DNA of 32,399 nt from Collinsella sp. (GCA_018378775.1 JAGZWV010000016.1:1-32399), one strand, 5' to 3'; numbered from the stretch's first letter, positions 6,933-15,651 are shown. A program made the numbers and translations. Notes: generated from the sequence alone by a model not told the origin.

Positions 6933-7817
6933 CTATTTCAGCTCATCGATATCGATATGTTCGATGCTCTTGAGCGGCTGACCAAAAATAAAGCTGCCCG
7001 CCACCGCAAACTCGGCAATGTTATCGGCCGTCGTGGCAAAACGATGCTGCGGCTCGGCGGCGTCGCCCGCCAGCTGCTCGCGGCGCGTGAGGATATCGGT
7101 CAGCTCGCGCGTGGTCTCCTCGGCGGAACTCACGACGCGCACCCCAGGCCCCAGCGCATGCCGGATAGGTCCCACCAACAGCGGAAAATGCGTACAGCCG
7201 AGCACCACGGTATCGATACCGTGGTCGCGCAGCGGCTCAACCGTGGCACCCACCAGCGCACGCACGGCAGGCGTATCGAAGATGTCCTCGTTCTCAAGCC
7301 ACTGTTCCTGCAGATGTGCACCCGAGGCGAGCTCGTGTTCGACAACCTCGACAAAGCTCGAGGCAGGACAGCCGTATACATCGACGCCGGCATCTAGATC
7401 CTGAATGGCGCGCGTGTAGGCGCCCGAGCGAATAGTGAGGTTGGTGGCGAGCACGCCCACCCGGCGCGTGCGCGTGCTGTTGATTGCCGCACGGGCACCC
7501 GGCGCGATCACGCCAATCACAGGAACGTCGAGCACCTGCTGGGCCAGACGCAAAGCCGCAGCAGTCGCCGTATTGCAGGCGATGACCATAATCTTGACGT
7601 CGTGCTTCGAAAGCCAACGACCCGCCTGCAACGCAAATGAGCGCACCTCATCCTCGGTGCGCGTGCCGTAGGGGCAGCGTTTGGTGTCGCCAAAGTAGTA
7701 GACGGACTCGTGCGGCAGCGCCGTCGCAATCGCGCGCGCAACCGTCAGACCGCCCAAACCAGAATCGAACACGCCAATCGGGCGCGTGTCGCCTGCCGGA
7801 TTCTCGATATCGGACAT
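6933..7817 (-). CDS. murI: Glutamate racemase
   Basis: MurI makes D-glutamate from L-glutamate for peptidoglycan. The 294-residue protein has the two-cysteine cofactor-independent racemase active site: C81 in ACNTATAAAL and C208 in LGCTHFPLL. It also has the N-terminal IGVFDSGLGGLTV motif and YFGDTKRCPYGTR. It starts at ATG 7817 with GTGAGG upstream. It lies two genes downstream of murE, so this block serves cell-wall precursor synthesis. The gap to rph is 54 bases with no clear terminator. Confidence 0.96.
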   Translation of the reverse strand: MSDIENPAGDTRPIGVFDSGLGGLTVARAIATALPHESVYYFGDTKRCPYGTRTEDEVRSFALQAGRWLSKHDVKIMVIACNTATAAALRLAQQVLDVPVIGVIAPGARAAINSTRTRRVGVLATNLTIRSGAYTRAIQDLDAGVDVYGCPASSFVEVVEHELASGAHLQEQWLENEDIFDTPAVRALVGATVEPLRDHGIDTVVLGCTHFPLLVGPIRHALGPGVRVVSSAEETTRELTDILTRREQLAGDAAEPQHRFATTADNIAEFAVAGSFIFGQPLKSIEHIDIDELK

Positions 7818-7868
7818 TACCTCACCAGTCTCTCTCGAAAAGACATGTCCAAGTGCGGCGACGCCGCG

Positions 7869-8780
7869 CTACGAACGCGCCGCGACCAGCAGCTCTGCCG
7901 TCGCCGCCCAACCGTCGACAATTTTGCCGCGCGTAACGAAAGCGTTCTCGCAAGCAGCCAGGAACTCGGGTGCGCCGGCGCTCGTCAGGCCATTCTCGAC
8001 CAGGCAGAACGTGCCCACGTGATCGGCCATGTAGAAGTCGGACTCGGAGTCGCCGAGCGCCAACGTCTCCTCGCGCTCGATCCCTAGGTGCTCGCAGAAG
8101 CGCGCAATGGCGACGCCTTTGTTGAGGCCCGCGGGGTTGATGTTGAATGCGCGACCGTCCTCGACGCGATCGAGCTCGAGCGTCGTCGGCTTGGACAGGT
8201 GAGTCAGATGGCCGTTGCAAGCCCAGATCAGACCGCAGCCGGCCTCGTCCAGGATGGCCTGGACCTCATCGTCGGGCACATCGCCGCGCATGCCGACGGT
8301 GACCTCACGGTACTTGTAGCCGGTCGACATGTCGTTGTGATACTCGATCTTGTGCGGCCAGCGGGCAAGGATCTTCTCGCACACGCCGGTCTGCTCGATC
8401 ACCTGGTGCGGAGTAAGGCCGCAGGCGGGGTCGTAAGGCATGTCGCCAGTCAGATACTCCCAATCGTTGGCTTTGAGGTCGTACATGACCAGGCCGCCCA
8501 TCTCACCAATGTAGGAGTTGAGGCCGAGCACGCGCGCGTCCTCGTGGATCATGGTACGGTTGCGGCCCGAGGTGGGAACCACCTGAATACCAGCGCGAGC
8601 GAGCGCCACGACGGCCTCGACGAGTTTGGTCGAAGGGTTGCCGTCGTTGTCGCGCAGCACACACGAGCCGGGTGCGAGCATCGTGGCATCCAGGTCGGTA
8701 AAGACGTACTTGACCTTGGCCAAGCGCTCGCGTATCTCGCCCGAAAGCTCGGCAACGGTCGGCAGGGTGTTGTGGGACAT
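7869..8780 (-). CDS. HAD superfamily (IIB, Cof-like) hydrolase
   Basis: This is a cytoplasmic phosphatase of the haloacid dehalogenase fold with a type IIB cap; the substrate is unknown. Motif I is FTDLDATML (nucleophile Asp 29, acid/base Asp 31), motif II is PTSGRNRT, motif III includes the Lys of LNKGVAIA, and motif IV is LGDSESDFYMAD. The architecture resembles mannosyl-3-phosphoglycerate and sugar phosphatases. I chose ATG 8780 (303 residues), preceded by CGGAG. An in-frame ATG at 8822 has no ribosome site. It lies between murE and murI, but the neighbourhood does not identify a substrate. Confidence 0.85.
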   Translation of the reverse strand: MSHNTLPTVAELSGEIRERLAKVKYVFTDLDATMLAPGSCVLRDNDGNPSTKLVEAVVALARAGIQVVPTSGRNRTMIHEDARVLGLNSYIGEMGGLVMYDLKANDWEYLTGDMPYDPACGLTPHQVIEQTGVCEKILARWPHKIEYHNDMSTGYKYREVTVGMRGDVPDDEVQAILDEAGCGLIWACNGHLTHLSKPTTLELDRVEDGRAFNINPAGLNKGVAIARFCEHLGIEREETLALGDSESDFYMADHVGTFCLVENGLTSAGAPEFLAACENAFVTRGKIVDGWAATAELLVAARS

Positions 8781-8887
8781 GGTTACTCCGTTTACGTAGA
8801 AGGGTTTGGACTTGGACGGCATGTTTTGATTGAGGGAACACGCTTATGGCGACAGCGCACTCAGGGCGCCGCCGCCGTCATGGTTCA

Positions 8888-10450
8888 TTAGTCAAACTGG
8901 GTAACATCGATCAGGCGATTGGCCAGCGAAAGGTCGCTCTCGATGGGCACGAACTCGTCGCCCACGTGCATGAGCTCCTCGTCACCCTTTGCCAGCAGCA
9001 AGACAATGGTGGGAGCATCGGGGTTGACGTACTCCTCGCGCGCCGCCTTGAACGCCGCATGCACAGCGGCTTCGCGGTCGAGGATGATCTTGTTCGGCGT
9101 ATCGTCGGGAACATGTTCGGCAAGCTCGCGACAGACCTTCATCGGGTCCTCGTGAGCCGGGTCCTCGTTGGCAAAGATCATCAGGTCGGAATATGGTGCG
9201 GCCTCGCGCGGAAGCTGCTCGCGGCGCTCCTGCGCCTTGCCGCCGGCAGCGCCAAACACCGCAATGACTGGACTAGCGGGAAACGCGCGCTTGACCGACG
9301 AGAAAAGCGAACGGAACGAAAGCTGGTTATGCGCATAGTCAACGACGCAGATCACGCGGCCGTCCTTCGACTCCACGACCTCCATACGGCCCGGCACACG
9401 CAGTTTGGAGAGGCCCTTCTTGATGGCCTCGATACCGATGCCGATCTCGCGCGCGGCGGCGATAGCGACCAGCGCGTTCTCCACGTTAAAGTCTCCCGCG
9501 ATACCCAGCAGGATCTTCTCCCCCGCCTCGGACTCGTCGGCACACAGGCCATGCAAGTTGAACTCGATGCTAAAGCCGACCATGCGTACGTCGCTCGCCC
9601 ACAGGCTTGCCTCGGGATGCTCGACGCCAACGGTCACCAAGCGCTCGGCCGTCGACGCTGCCTCCAGCACACGGTCGACCTCTTCGGTGCCCAGATTCAC
9701 CACGGCGGTCTTTGCCTGGTCAAAGATCCTGAGTTTGCTCTCAAAATAATCCTCAAACGTGGGGTGTTCGATCGGCGAGATGTGGTCGCGGCCGATGTTG
9801 AGGAAGCACGCCACGTCAAACGGCAGATTCTCGACGCGTTGGTACTTGAGCGCCTGGCTCGAAACCTCCATGACCATGGACTGGCGACCGGACGTGCGGC
9901 AGTTGGCGATATGGCGCCAGACCTCGGGGGCCTCGGGCGTGGTGTTGGTGCTCTCATAGCACTCGATACCATCGTCGGTGCTCACCGACCCGATCATGCC
10001 GCAGGACTCGCCCGCTGCCTTAATGATGGACTGGAGCATAAACGCGGCCGTGGTCTTTCCCTTGGTGCCGGTGATGCCCACGATCTTGACGTCGTGGTCA
10101 GGTCGGTCGTAAACCTCCGGCGGCAGCAAAGCCATGGCCGTGCGAACGCTCTCCACAACCAGCATCGCGGCACCGCTCTCCTTCGCGAGCGGCTCCAGAG
10201 ACTCGACCAGCGACTCTTCACACACAAATGCGACGGCGCCCGCATCGAGCGCCATGCTCAAAAACGCAGGTCTAAAGGCAGCGCCCTTGCAAAAGAACAC
10301 GTCGCCCGTCGAAACCGCACGCGAGTCAAACGAGCAGCCAGTCACGGCCCGCTCGTCGACCTGCTCCGACGCGCGCAGCTCGCCGCACACATCGAGCAGC
10401 TTGGCAAGCGTATCGACCGTGGTCACGGTCGCGGAATCCGAATGGTGCAT
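8888..10450 (-). CDS. murE: UDP-N-acetylmuramyl-tripeptide synthetase (MurE type)
   Basis: This enzyme adds the third amino acid to UDP-MurNAc-L-Ala-D-Glu using ATP. The 520-residue Mur ligase has an N-terminal UDP-binding domain (SFDSRAVSTGDVF, 40-52) and the P-loop GITGTKGKTT (125-134). It also has STNTTPE (168-173), MEVSSQAL, the carbamylated-lysine motif FESKL (Lys 239) and VDYAHN (370-375). At the amino-acid-selecting site, where meso-diaminopimelate enzymes have DNPR, this protein has EDPA (430-433), resembling the DNPA of lysine-type enzymes. The added residue is therefore probably lysine or ornithine rather than meso-DAP (inferred). It starts at ATG 10450 with AAAGGTG upstream. Confidence 0.92.
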   Translation of the reverse strand: MHHSDSATVTTVDTLAKLLDVCGELRASEQVDERAVTGCSFDSRAVSTGDVFFCKGAAFRPAFLSMALDAGAVAFVCEESLVESLEPLAKESGAAMLVVESVRTAMALLPPEVYDRPDHDVKIVGITGTKGKTTAAFMLQSIIKAAGESCGMIGSVSTDDGIECYESTNTTPEAPEVWRHIANCRTSGRQSMVMEVSSQALKYQRVENLPFDVACFLNIGRDHISPIEHPTFEDYFESKLRIFDQAKTAVVNLGTEEVDRVLEAASTAERLVTVGVEHPEASLWASDVRMVGFSIEFNLHGLCADESEAGEKILLGIAGDFNVENALVAIAAAREIGIGIEAIKKGLSKLRVPGRMEVVESKDGRVICVVDYAHNQLSFRSLFSSVKRAFPASPVIAVFGAAGGKAQERREQLPREAAPYSDLMIFANEDPAHEDPMKVCRELAEHVPDDTPNKIILDREAAVHAAFKAAREEYVNPDAPTIVLLLAKGDEELMHVGDEFVPIESDLSLANRLIDVTQFD

Positions 10451-10510
10451 CTTTCACCTTTCTCAGCCATTTGGCAGGGACGGTTTTTATAGTAACTGTA
10501 ACGCACTCAC

Positions 10511-10537
10511 GCAAAAACGGCTCCCGGAGGAGCCGTT
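10511..10537 (-). terminator. Terminator after asnB
   Basis: A perfect 9-bp stem (10516-10524 with 10529-10537) with a TCCG tetraloop runs into a T-run (10517-10513) on the minus strand. Confidence 0.92.
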
Positions 10538-10562
10538 GCGCACGGGCGTTATTGAGCCGAGG

Positions 10563-12443
10563 CTATGCGGCCTGAGTGGCAGACTGGCCCTCGTCGATAA
10601 AGAAGCGCTTGTACCACACCAGGAATACGAGCGGCGTATAGATCTTGCGCTGGTAATCGCCCTTACCCGCAAAGTGCAGGTCGAGCAGCTGCATAAGCTC
10701 GTCGGTGTTAAAGAACTCGCTCGCCCACGGAGCGGTGAAGTACTCCTTGACGTAGTCGTACCACTTTTGCTCGCGCAGCCAGTAGACGATCGGCACCGGG
10801 AAGCCCACCTTGGGACGGGTGGCCCACTCGTCGGGCAGCGACTTGTTGGCGGCGTGGCGGAGCACCTGCTTGTTCCCGTTCTCGTTGATGCGGTAGCGGT
10901 CGGGAATGTGCTCGGCGAACTCCATGACTTTGCGATCCAGGAAGGGCACGCGCAGCTCCAGCGAGTGCGCCATGCACATCTTGTCGGCCTTGAGCAGGAT
11001 GTCGCCCGGGAGCCACATGTTCATGTCCAGGTACTGCTTCTTGACCAGCTCGGGCTGGCCCTTCACGCGTGCGTAGATGGGTGCAGCGAGCTCAAAGGCG
11101 CCGTCGCCGGTGTTGTACTCGGGCTTGAGCACGCTGTCGACCTCGCGCTCCGGCCAAACCAGAGCCTGTCCCAGGAACGACTTCTCGGGGATCTCGGCAC
11201 CCTTGACCAGGAAGTTATGTCCCTTGAAGTACGGCATATGCAGCGCCAGGTTACCGAGCGCGCGACGGATGGGCAGCGGCACCATCTTTTTGTACTTGCG
11301 GACTGGGACCGTGTCCTCGTAGTAGGCGTAACCGCCAAAGAGCTCGTCGGCGCCTTCGCCCGAAAGCACGACGGTGACGTCCTTGCGCGCCATCTCGGCC
11401 AAGAACCACAGCGGCACGGAAGACAGGTTGGACTGCGGCTCGTCCATGTGATACTGGATGTCCTCGAGCGCACCGAAGAACTCGTCGGCGGTAATCATCT
11501 TGCGGACATTCTCGACGCCGAGCTTGTCAGAAAGTTCCTTGGCGTAGTTAGTCTCGTTGAAATTCTTGTAATCGAAGCCCACCGAGAAGGTCTTGTCGGG
11601 CATGAGGCAAGCGGCGATGTAGCTGGAGTCGACGCCGCCGGAGAGGAACGACGCGACCTTGACGTCGGCGATGCGATGGGCCTCGACGCTCTCGTGCACG
11701 ACCTCATCCAGCTCGTCGACGTACTCCTCGAACGGCTTCTCGACGGCAGAGTAATCGCAATCCCAGTAGCGCTCGATGTTCATCTTGCCGGTCGGGATAT
11801 CGACGGTAAAGTAATGCGCCGGCGGCAGCTTGTAGACACCCTCGAAGAAGGTTTCCTCGGTTGCCGAATACTGCAGCGTCATGTACGGACGCAGGGCCTT
11901 TTTGTTGACCGCCTTGTGGAAGTGCGGGTAGTCCAGGAAGCTCTTGATCTCGGAACCAAAAAGCACGCCCGGAGCGCCGTCGCCCGCATCGGCCATGGGA
12001 TAGTAGTAGAGCGGCTTGATGCCAAAGATATCGCGGGCGCCAAAGAGCTTGTTCTTCTTTTTGTCCCAGATGACGAAGGCGTACATACCGCGCAAGCGAT
12101 CGAGGACGGCCTCGCCCCACTCCTCGTAGCCGTGTAGGAGGCTCTCGGTGTCGGCGCCGCAGTGGAACTTGTAGCCCTTGGCCTCGAGCTCGGAGCGAAG
12201 CTCCTGGAAGTTGTAGATCTCGCCGTTGAAGACGATAACGACGCTGCCGTCCTCATTGGCCATGGGCTGAGCGCCGGCCTCGGTCAGGTCGAGGATCGAC
12301 AAGCGGCGGAAGCCGAGGGCAACGCGGCCGTCGATAAACTGACCGCCCATGTCGGGACCGCGATGGACGATGCGGTCCATCATCTTGGTGAGCACCTCGG
12401 ATTGGTTATCCGTCCCACCGACAAAACCGACAAAACCGCACAT
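10563..12443 (-). CDS. asnB: Asparagine synthetase, glutamine-hydrolysing
   Basis: AsnB makes asparagine from aspartate, glutamine and ATP. The 626-residue protein begins MCGFVG, so Cys 2 is the glutaminase nucleophile after Met removal. The class II amidotransferase domain spans about 1-210 (RLSILDL, VFNGEIYNF, GMYAFVIWD). The synthetase domain carries the PP-loop SGGVDSS (268-274) and the later motif LSGEGADELFGGY. AsnB-type enzymes are about 550-640 residues, so it is full length. The ATG at 12443 has AGAGGGG upstream. A TATACT box (12495-12500, minus) may be its -10 element, without a good -35. A terminator isolates it from murE. Confidence 0.95.
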   Translation of the reverse strand: MCGFVGFVGGTDNQSEVLTKMMDRIVHRGPDMGGQFIDGRVALGFRRLSILDLTEAGAQPMANEDGSVVIVFNGEIYNFQELRSELEAKGYKFHCGADTESLLHGYEEWGEAVLDRLRGMYAFVIWDKKKNKLFGARDIFGIKPLYYYPMADAGDGAPGVLFGSEIKSFLDYPHFHKAVNKKALRPYMTLQYSATEETFFEGVYKLPPAHYFTVDIPTGKMNIERYWDCDYSAVEKPFEEYVDELDEVVHESVEAHRIADVKVASFLSGGVDSSYIAACLMPDKTFSVGFDYKNFNETNYAKELSDKLGVENVRKMITADEFFGALEDIQYHMDEPQSNLSSVPLWFLAEMARKDVTVVLSGEGADELFGGYAYYEDTVPVRKYKKMVPLPIRRALGNLALHMPYFKGHNFLVKGAEIPEKSFLGQALVWPEREVDSVLKPEYNTGDGAFELAAPIYARVKGQPELVKKQYLDMNMWLPGDILLKADKMCMAHSLELRVPFLDRKVMEFAEHIPDRYRINENGNKQVLRHAANKSLPDEWATRPKVGFPVPIVYWLREQKWYDYVKEYFTAPWASEFFNTDELMQLLDLHFAGKGDYQRKIYTPLVFLVWYKRFFIDEGQSATQAA

Positions 12444-12614
12444 ATACTATCCCCTCTGCTGTTGCTGGGCATCAAATCGAATCAGTAGCTTTTGAGTATA
12501 CCCGAGGGCGTAAAGAGGGGCGGAATGTTCAGGCAATCTCAACTGAATCAGCTCCGCGCCGACACGCGCCGGTTACCTTTAATGGATATGAGGTGAATGA
12601 GGCGATTGTTTTGC

Positions 12615-12620
12615 TATACT
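12615..12620 (+). promoter_or_regulatory. -10 box of tRNA-Val
   Basis: TATACT lies ten bases before the tRNA 5' end. The -35 region (around 12592-12597) matches poorly. Confidence 0.5.
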
Positions 12621-12630
12621 CTCTCCGCAC

Positions 12631-12706
12631 GGGCGATTGGCGCAACGGTTAGCGCAGGTGCTTTACACGCACAAGGCTGGGGGTTCGAATCCCTCATCGC
12701 CCACCA
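12631..12706 (+). tRNA. tRNA-Val (anticodon TAC)
   Basis: A complete cloverleaf of 76 bases with an encoded CCA (12704-12706). The acceptor stem is GGGCGAT/ATCGCCC, the D-stem GCGC/GCGC and the T-loop TTCGAAT. The anticodon loop TTTACAC gives TAC, which reads GTA and other valine codons. The 3' end (12689-12707) is repeated exactly at 12873-12891. Confidence 0.96.
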
Positions 12707-12716
12707 CCGAATTGGA

Positions 12717-12743
12717 AACGGTCCTCGCAAGGGGACCGTTTTT
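12717..12743 (+). terminator. Terminator of tRNA-Val
   Basis: A perfect 8-bp stem (12717-12724 with 12733-12740) is followed by five T residues. Confidence 0.9.
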
Positions 12744-12901
12744 GTTTGGGCCCAGCGCATGGGATTCGAACCCGCCAGGGTGCGGAGCTGAGGAAACGCG
12801 AAGCGTTTTCCAGCGCAGCACGCGAGGGCCGTAGGCCCGAAGCGAGAGCGGGCGGCGTCAGCCGCACGCGACATCCCTCATCGCCCACCACTGATTTGAT
12901 A

Positions 12902-12932
12902 GGCTCCCAGCTATGGGGGCCTTTCTTCTTTG
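12902..12932 (+). terminator. Second terminator-like hairpin in the repeated module
   Basis: A 7-bp stem (12902-12908 with 12915-12921, one T-G pair) is followed by a T-rich tail. It sits in the same position after the second tRNA tail copy as the first terminator does after the gene. Confidence 0.65.
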
Positions 12933-12983
12933 GGCCCATCGCAGAGGGATTCGAACCCGCCTGCACGTCTGTTACAAAGGTCG

Positions 12984-13201
12984 TGGCCAAAAAATGGCAA
13001 AAATGAGTACTGTTACCAATTTTGTAGCAGCGATTTTTGGGTTTCGCTGGATAAATCTAGCCCTGAATCAGCGATTTGAAACCTTTACTAGCTGTTTTCC
13101 CATTAACATAACTGAACATGTGTGGTCTAACTAATCCTAAGTAGTCGGTTTCATATGAGATTCAACTAGTGACAGTACTCATATTTGGCATTTTTTGTCC
13201 A
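12984..13201. mobile_element. 218-bp MITE-like element with 30-bp terminal inverted repeats
   Basis: Positions 12984-13013 and the complement of 13172-13201 match at 27 of 30 bases; both read inward with TGAGTACTGT. The interior is AT-rich compared with the flanks and encodes no protein. An AAAGG lies just outside each end (12976-12980 and 13201-13205), a possible target duplication with imperfect boundaries. This fits a miniature inverted-repeat element moved by a transposase encoded elsewhere, but no transposase is present here. Confidence 0.7.
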
Positions 13202-13317
13202 AAGGCTCTCCTGGCCATTGCAGATTTATGGCAAAACGGGCTCCAGACCGCCGAATCGTGCCGTATATGGCACGTCCACAGTCCGGAACCCAGTCCAAAT
13301 TGAGTTATTGCGCCGCG
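13202..13317. other. Gene-free interval downstream of argD
   Basis: No gene is supported. A 6-bp hairpin (13257-13262 with 13269-13274) is present but has no T-run on the minus strand, so no clear terminator for the arginine operon was found. Confidence 0.5.
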
Positions 13318-14601
13318 TTAGTCCAAGACACCCGATAGGATCTCGATCAGACTGTCCACGTCGGCCTCTTCGCACACGAGCGGCGGCAGGAAACGCAGCG
13401 TATGAGCACCCGTAGCGTTAATCACGGCACCAGCCCCCAATGCACGGGCCACAACGTCGTGTGCATCACCCACAGTATCGTCCAGATCGCAGCCGAGCAT
13501 CAAGCCGCGGCCACGCACCTCGGTCACGTTCGGCAGCTTGGCGAGCTTTGCCTCCATATAGGCGCCTACCTTGGCAGCGTGGTCGGCATAATCGCCGCGC
13601 ACGAGCGCGGAGAGCGTCGCGGCACACGCCGCGACGGCCAAGCAGCTACCGCCAAAGGTCGAGCCGTGGTCGCCCGGCTTAAACACGTCGGCAATCTCCT
13701 TCTTTGCTACGACGGCACCCATGGGCACGCCATCAGCAATGCCCTTGGCAAGGCTCATGATGTCGGGTTCCACGCCATAGGTTTGGAATGCAAACGGCTT
13801 GCCGGAGCGGAAGATGCCGCACTGGACCTCGTCGGCGATAAGCACGGCGCCCACTTCGTGTGCCAGGTCGCGCGCTGCCGCCATAAACTCCTCGGTCATG
13901 GGGTGCACACCGCTCTCGCCCTGAATCGGCTCGAGCATCACGGCACAAATTTCGCTCCCCAGCTGCTTAAATTTCGCACGCAGTTCATCGATATCGTTGG
14001 GCGTGCAGGCCACAAAGCCACCCGGCAGCGGGCGGAAACTATCCTGCAGCCAATCCTGCATAGTGGCGGCAATGGTCTCGAGCGTACGGCCGTGGAAGCC
14101 GCCGCGCATGCACACGATGGTGTTGCCGCCGTTACCGGCACGCTTGGCGTACAGGCGCGCGAGCTTCATCGAGCCCTCGTTGGCCTCGGCGCCGGAGTTG
14201 GCAAAGAAGGTCTCCCAAACCTGCTCATCCGCAGCCGGGGCACCAAGAGCAGCTGCCGTGGTCTCATCGCCGGCGACAATGGCATCGGCAAGCACGCGCG
14301 CACCATCTACGTCGTCGTTAGCAAGCTTGGACAGCAGCGCCGCGACCTGTCCACGCTGCTCGATGTAGAAGTAATTGGAGACATGCATGAGCTTTTTGGT
14401 CTGTGCCTCGAGCGCCGAGAGCACAGCCGGGTCGCCATGACCTAGGCTGCACACGCCGATGCCGGCAAGAAAGTCGAGGTACTCACGACCATCGTCGCCG
14501 GTGAGCTTCATGCCGTGACCCTCGACAAACTCGACCGGAGAGCGGCCAAAGGTATGCATAACGTAATGGGATTCAAGCGATTGCTGAGCTGCAAGTGACA
14601 T
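13318..14601 (-). CDS. argD: Acetylornithine aminotransferase
   Basis: ArgD is a PLP-dependent class III aminotransferase that converts N-acetylglutamate semialdehyde to N-acetylornithine. The 427-residue protein has FANSGAEANEGSMKLAR (133-149), GGFHGRT, IADEVQCGIFRSG (Asp 257) and the PLP lysine 286 in SLAKGIADG. It is about 30 residues longer than usual. The extra Ala-rich segment (about 100-127, DAIVAGDETTAAALGAPAAD) lies before the FANSG motif and is probably a surface loop. It starts at ATG 14601 with AAAGG upstream. It is the last gene of the argCJBD operon. Confidence 0.95.
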   Translation of the reverse strand: MSLAAQQSLESHYVMHTFGRSPVEFVEGHGMKLTGDDGREYLDFLAGIGVCSLGHGDPAVLSALEAQTKKLMHVSNYFYIEQRGQVAALLSKLANDDVDGARVLADAIVAGDETTAAALGAPAADEQVWETFFANSGAEANEGSMKLARLYAKRAGNGGNTIVCMRGGFHGRTLETIAATMQDWLQDSFRPLPGGFVACTPNDIDELRAKFKQLGSEICAVMLEPIQGESGVHPMTEEFMAAARDLAHEVGAVLIADEVQCGIFRSGKPFAFQTYGVEPDIMSLAKGIADGVPMGAVVAKKEIADVFKPGDHGSTFGGSCLAVAACAATLSALVRGDYADHAAKVGAYMEAKLAKLPNVTEVRGRGLMLGCDLDDTVGDAHDVVARALGAGAVINATGAHTLRFLPPLVCEEADVDSLIEILSGVLD

Positions 14602-14670
14602 GGGATGCCTTTCGTTGGGCGCCAGACGGCGCAGGCCTATGGGTGCAGGAATGGGGCGGCTGCGAGTCAG

Positions 14671-15651
14671 TTAGACCGTCTGAAGCTTCTCGACCTCGCC
14701 GAGGTTCTCGGTCAGGCGCGCCGCAAAGGTCGAAAGCGGGTGCGGGTGCGTATCGAACTCGTAGGCCGTCTCGGTAGAGTGGATCACGGTGCCGACGCCG
14801 GCATCGGTCAGCAGCTCGAGCAGCAGCGAATGCGGCGTCGTGCCGTTGATGATGTGGGCACGAAATACGCCGCCGGTAAGCGCATCGACGGCCGCACGCA
14901 GCTTGGGAATCATGCCTTTATCGACCTCGCCGCCGTAGAGCATCTCATTGACCTCGTCGAGTGTCAGATTGGAGATAAGTGAATCCTTGTCGCTAAAGTC
15001 CTTGTACAGGCCGTCGACGTCGGTCAAAAAGATCGCCTTGTGCGCGTGGAGCGCTGCCGCAACGGCACCGGCGGCGGTATCGGCGTTGATGTTGAAGAAA
15101 CCGCCGTCCTCCCCCGCCGCGACGGTAGCGATGACGGGGATATACTCGCTATCGAGTAAGCGCTCGATATAGTCGGTGTTAACGTGCGTCACTTTGCCCA
15201 CGCGACCGAGCTCGGGGTCGAGCGGCTCGGCGATGAGCGTGCCAGCATCGCTGCCCGACACGCCCACGGCCAGGTTGCCGTGGTGGTTGATGGCGGCAAC
15301 CAGCTCCTGGTTAACCTTGCCGCCCAGCACTTCGCGCACGATATCCATAGTCGCCGGCGTGGTCACGCGCTGGCCGTTCTTAAACTCGACGGGAATATCG
15401 TAATGGCTCAGCGCCTCGTTAATAGCCTTGCCGCCGCCGTGCACGATGACGGGGCGCATACCGATGATCTTGAGCAAAACGATGTCGCTCATCACGTCGC
15501 GGCGCAGCTGCTCATCAACCATGGCGGCTCCGCCATATTTGATAACAACCGTCTTGCCGGTCAGGTTCTTAATCCACGGCAGCGCTTCGAACAGCAGCTG
15601 CGCGGTTGCTTCGTTGGATTCGCTCGAACGACAATCGCGTGCGAATTTCAT
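14671..15651 (-). CDS. argB: Acetylglutamate kinase
   Basis: ArgB phosphorylates N-acetylglutamate, the second step of arginine synthesis and often the one inhibited by arginine. The 326-residue protein has the amino-acid-kinase motifs TVVIKYGGAAM (34-44), PVIVHGGGKAIN (67-78), NINADTAAGAVA and FLTDVDGLYKD, plus KGMIPKLRAAVDAL near the C-terminus. It starts at ATG 15651 with GAGG upstream. Its N-terminal extension and C-terminal tail make it slightly longer than the usual 290-300 residues. It follows argJ by 81 bases. Confidence 0.96.
   Translation of the reverse strand: MKFARDCRSSESNEATAQLLFEALPWIKNLTGKTVVIKYGGAAMVDEQLRRDVMSDIVLLKIIGMRPVIVHGGGKAINEALSHYDIPVEFKNGQRVTTPATMDIVREVLGGKVNQELVAAINHHGNLAVGVSGSDAGTLIAEPLDPELGRVGKVTHVNTDYIERLLDSEYIPVIATVAAGEDGGFFNINADTAAGAVAAALHAHKAIFLTDVDGLYKDFSDKDSLISNLTLDEVNEMLYGGEVDKGMIPKLRAAVDALTGGVFRAHIINGTTPHSLLLELLTDAGVGTVIHSTETAYEFDTHPHPLSTFAARLTENLGEVEKLQTV

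Larger units (their letters stand above)
12689..12965 (+). repeat. Imperfect tandem repeat of the tRNA-Val 3' end plus downstream module
   Basis: The last 18 bases of tRNA-Val plus one (12689-12707) recur identically at 12873-12891. Each copy is followed by a hairpin with a T-rich tail (12717-12743; 12902-12932). A shared block comes next: TTTGGGCCCA, then GGGATTCGAACCCGCC (near 12762-12779 and 12947-12963). The period is about 184 bases. Between the copies lies a hairpin-rich stretch (about 12785-12870) of short inverted repeats such as GGGCC-GTA-GGCCC and GCGGC-GTCA-GCCGC. It could be a scar of site-specific integration at the tRNA or a decayed duplicated tRNA. Confidence 0.75.

Noticed and set aside
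12762..12779. Minus-strand T-arm (GGCGGGTTCGAATCCC) as a second tRNA gene
   Set aside because: No acceptor, D-arm or anticodon stem could be built around it. The near-palindromic T-arm makes such matches easy.
12785..12870. CRISPR-like array in the hairpin-rich segment
   Set aside because: The short inverted repeats differ from one another and show no constant repeat and spacer pattern.
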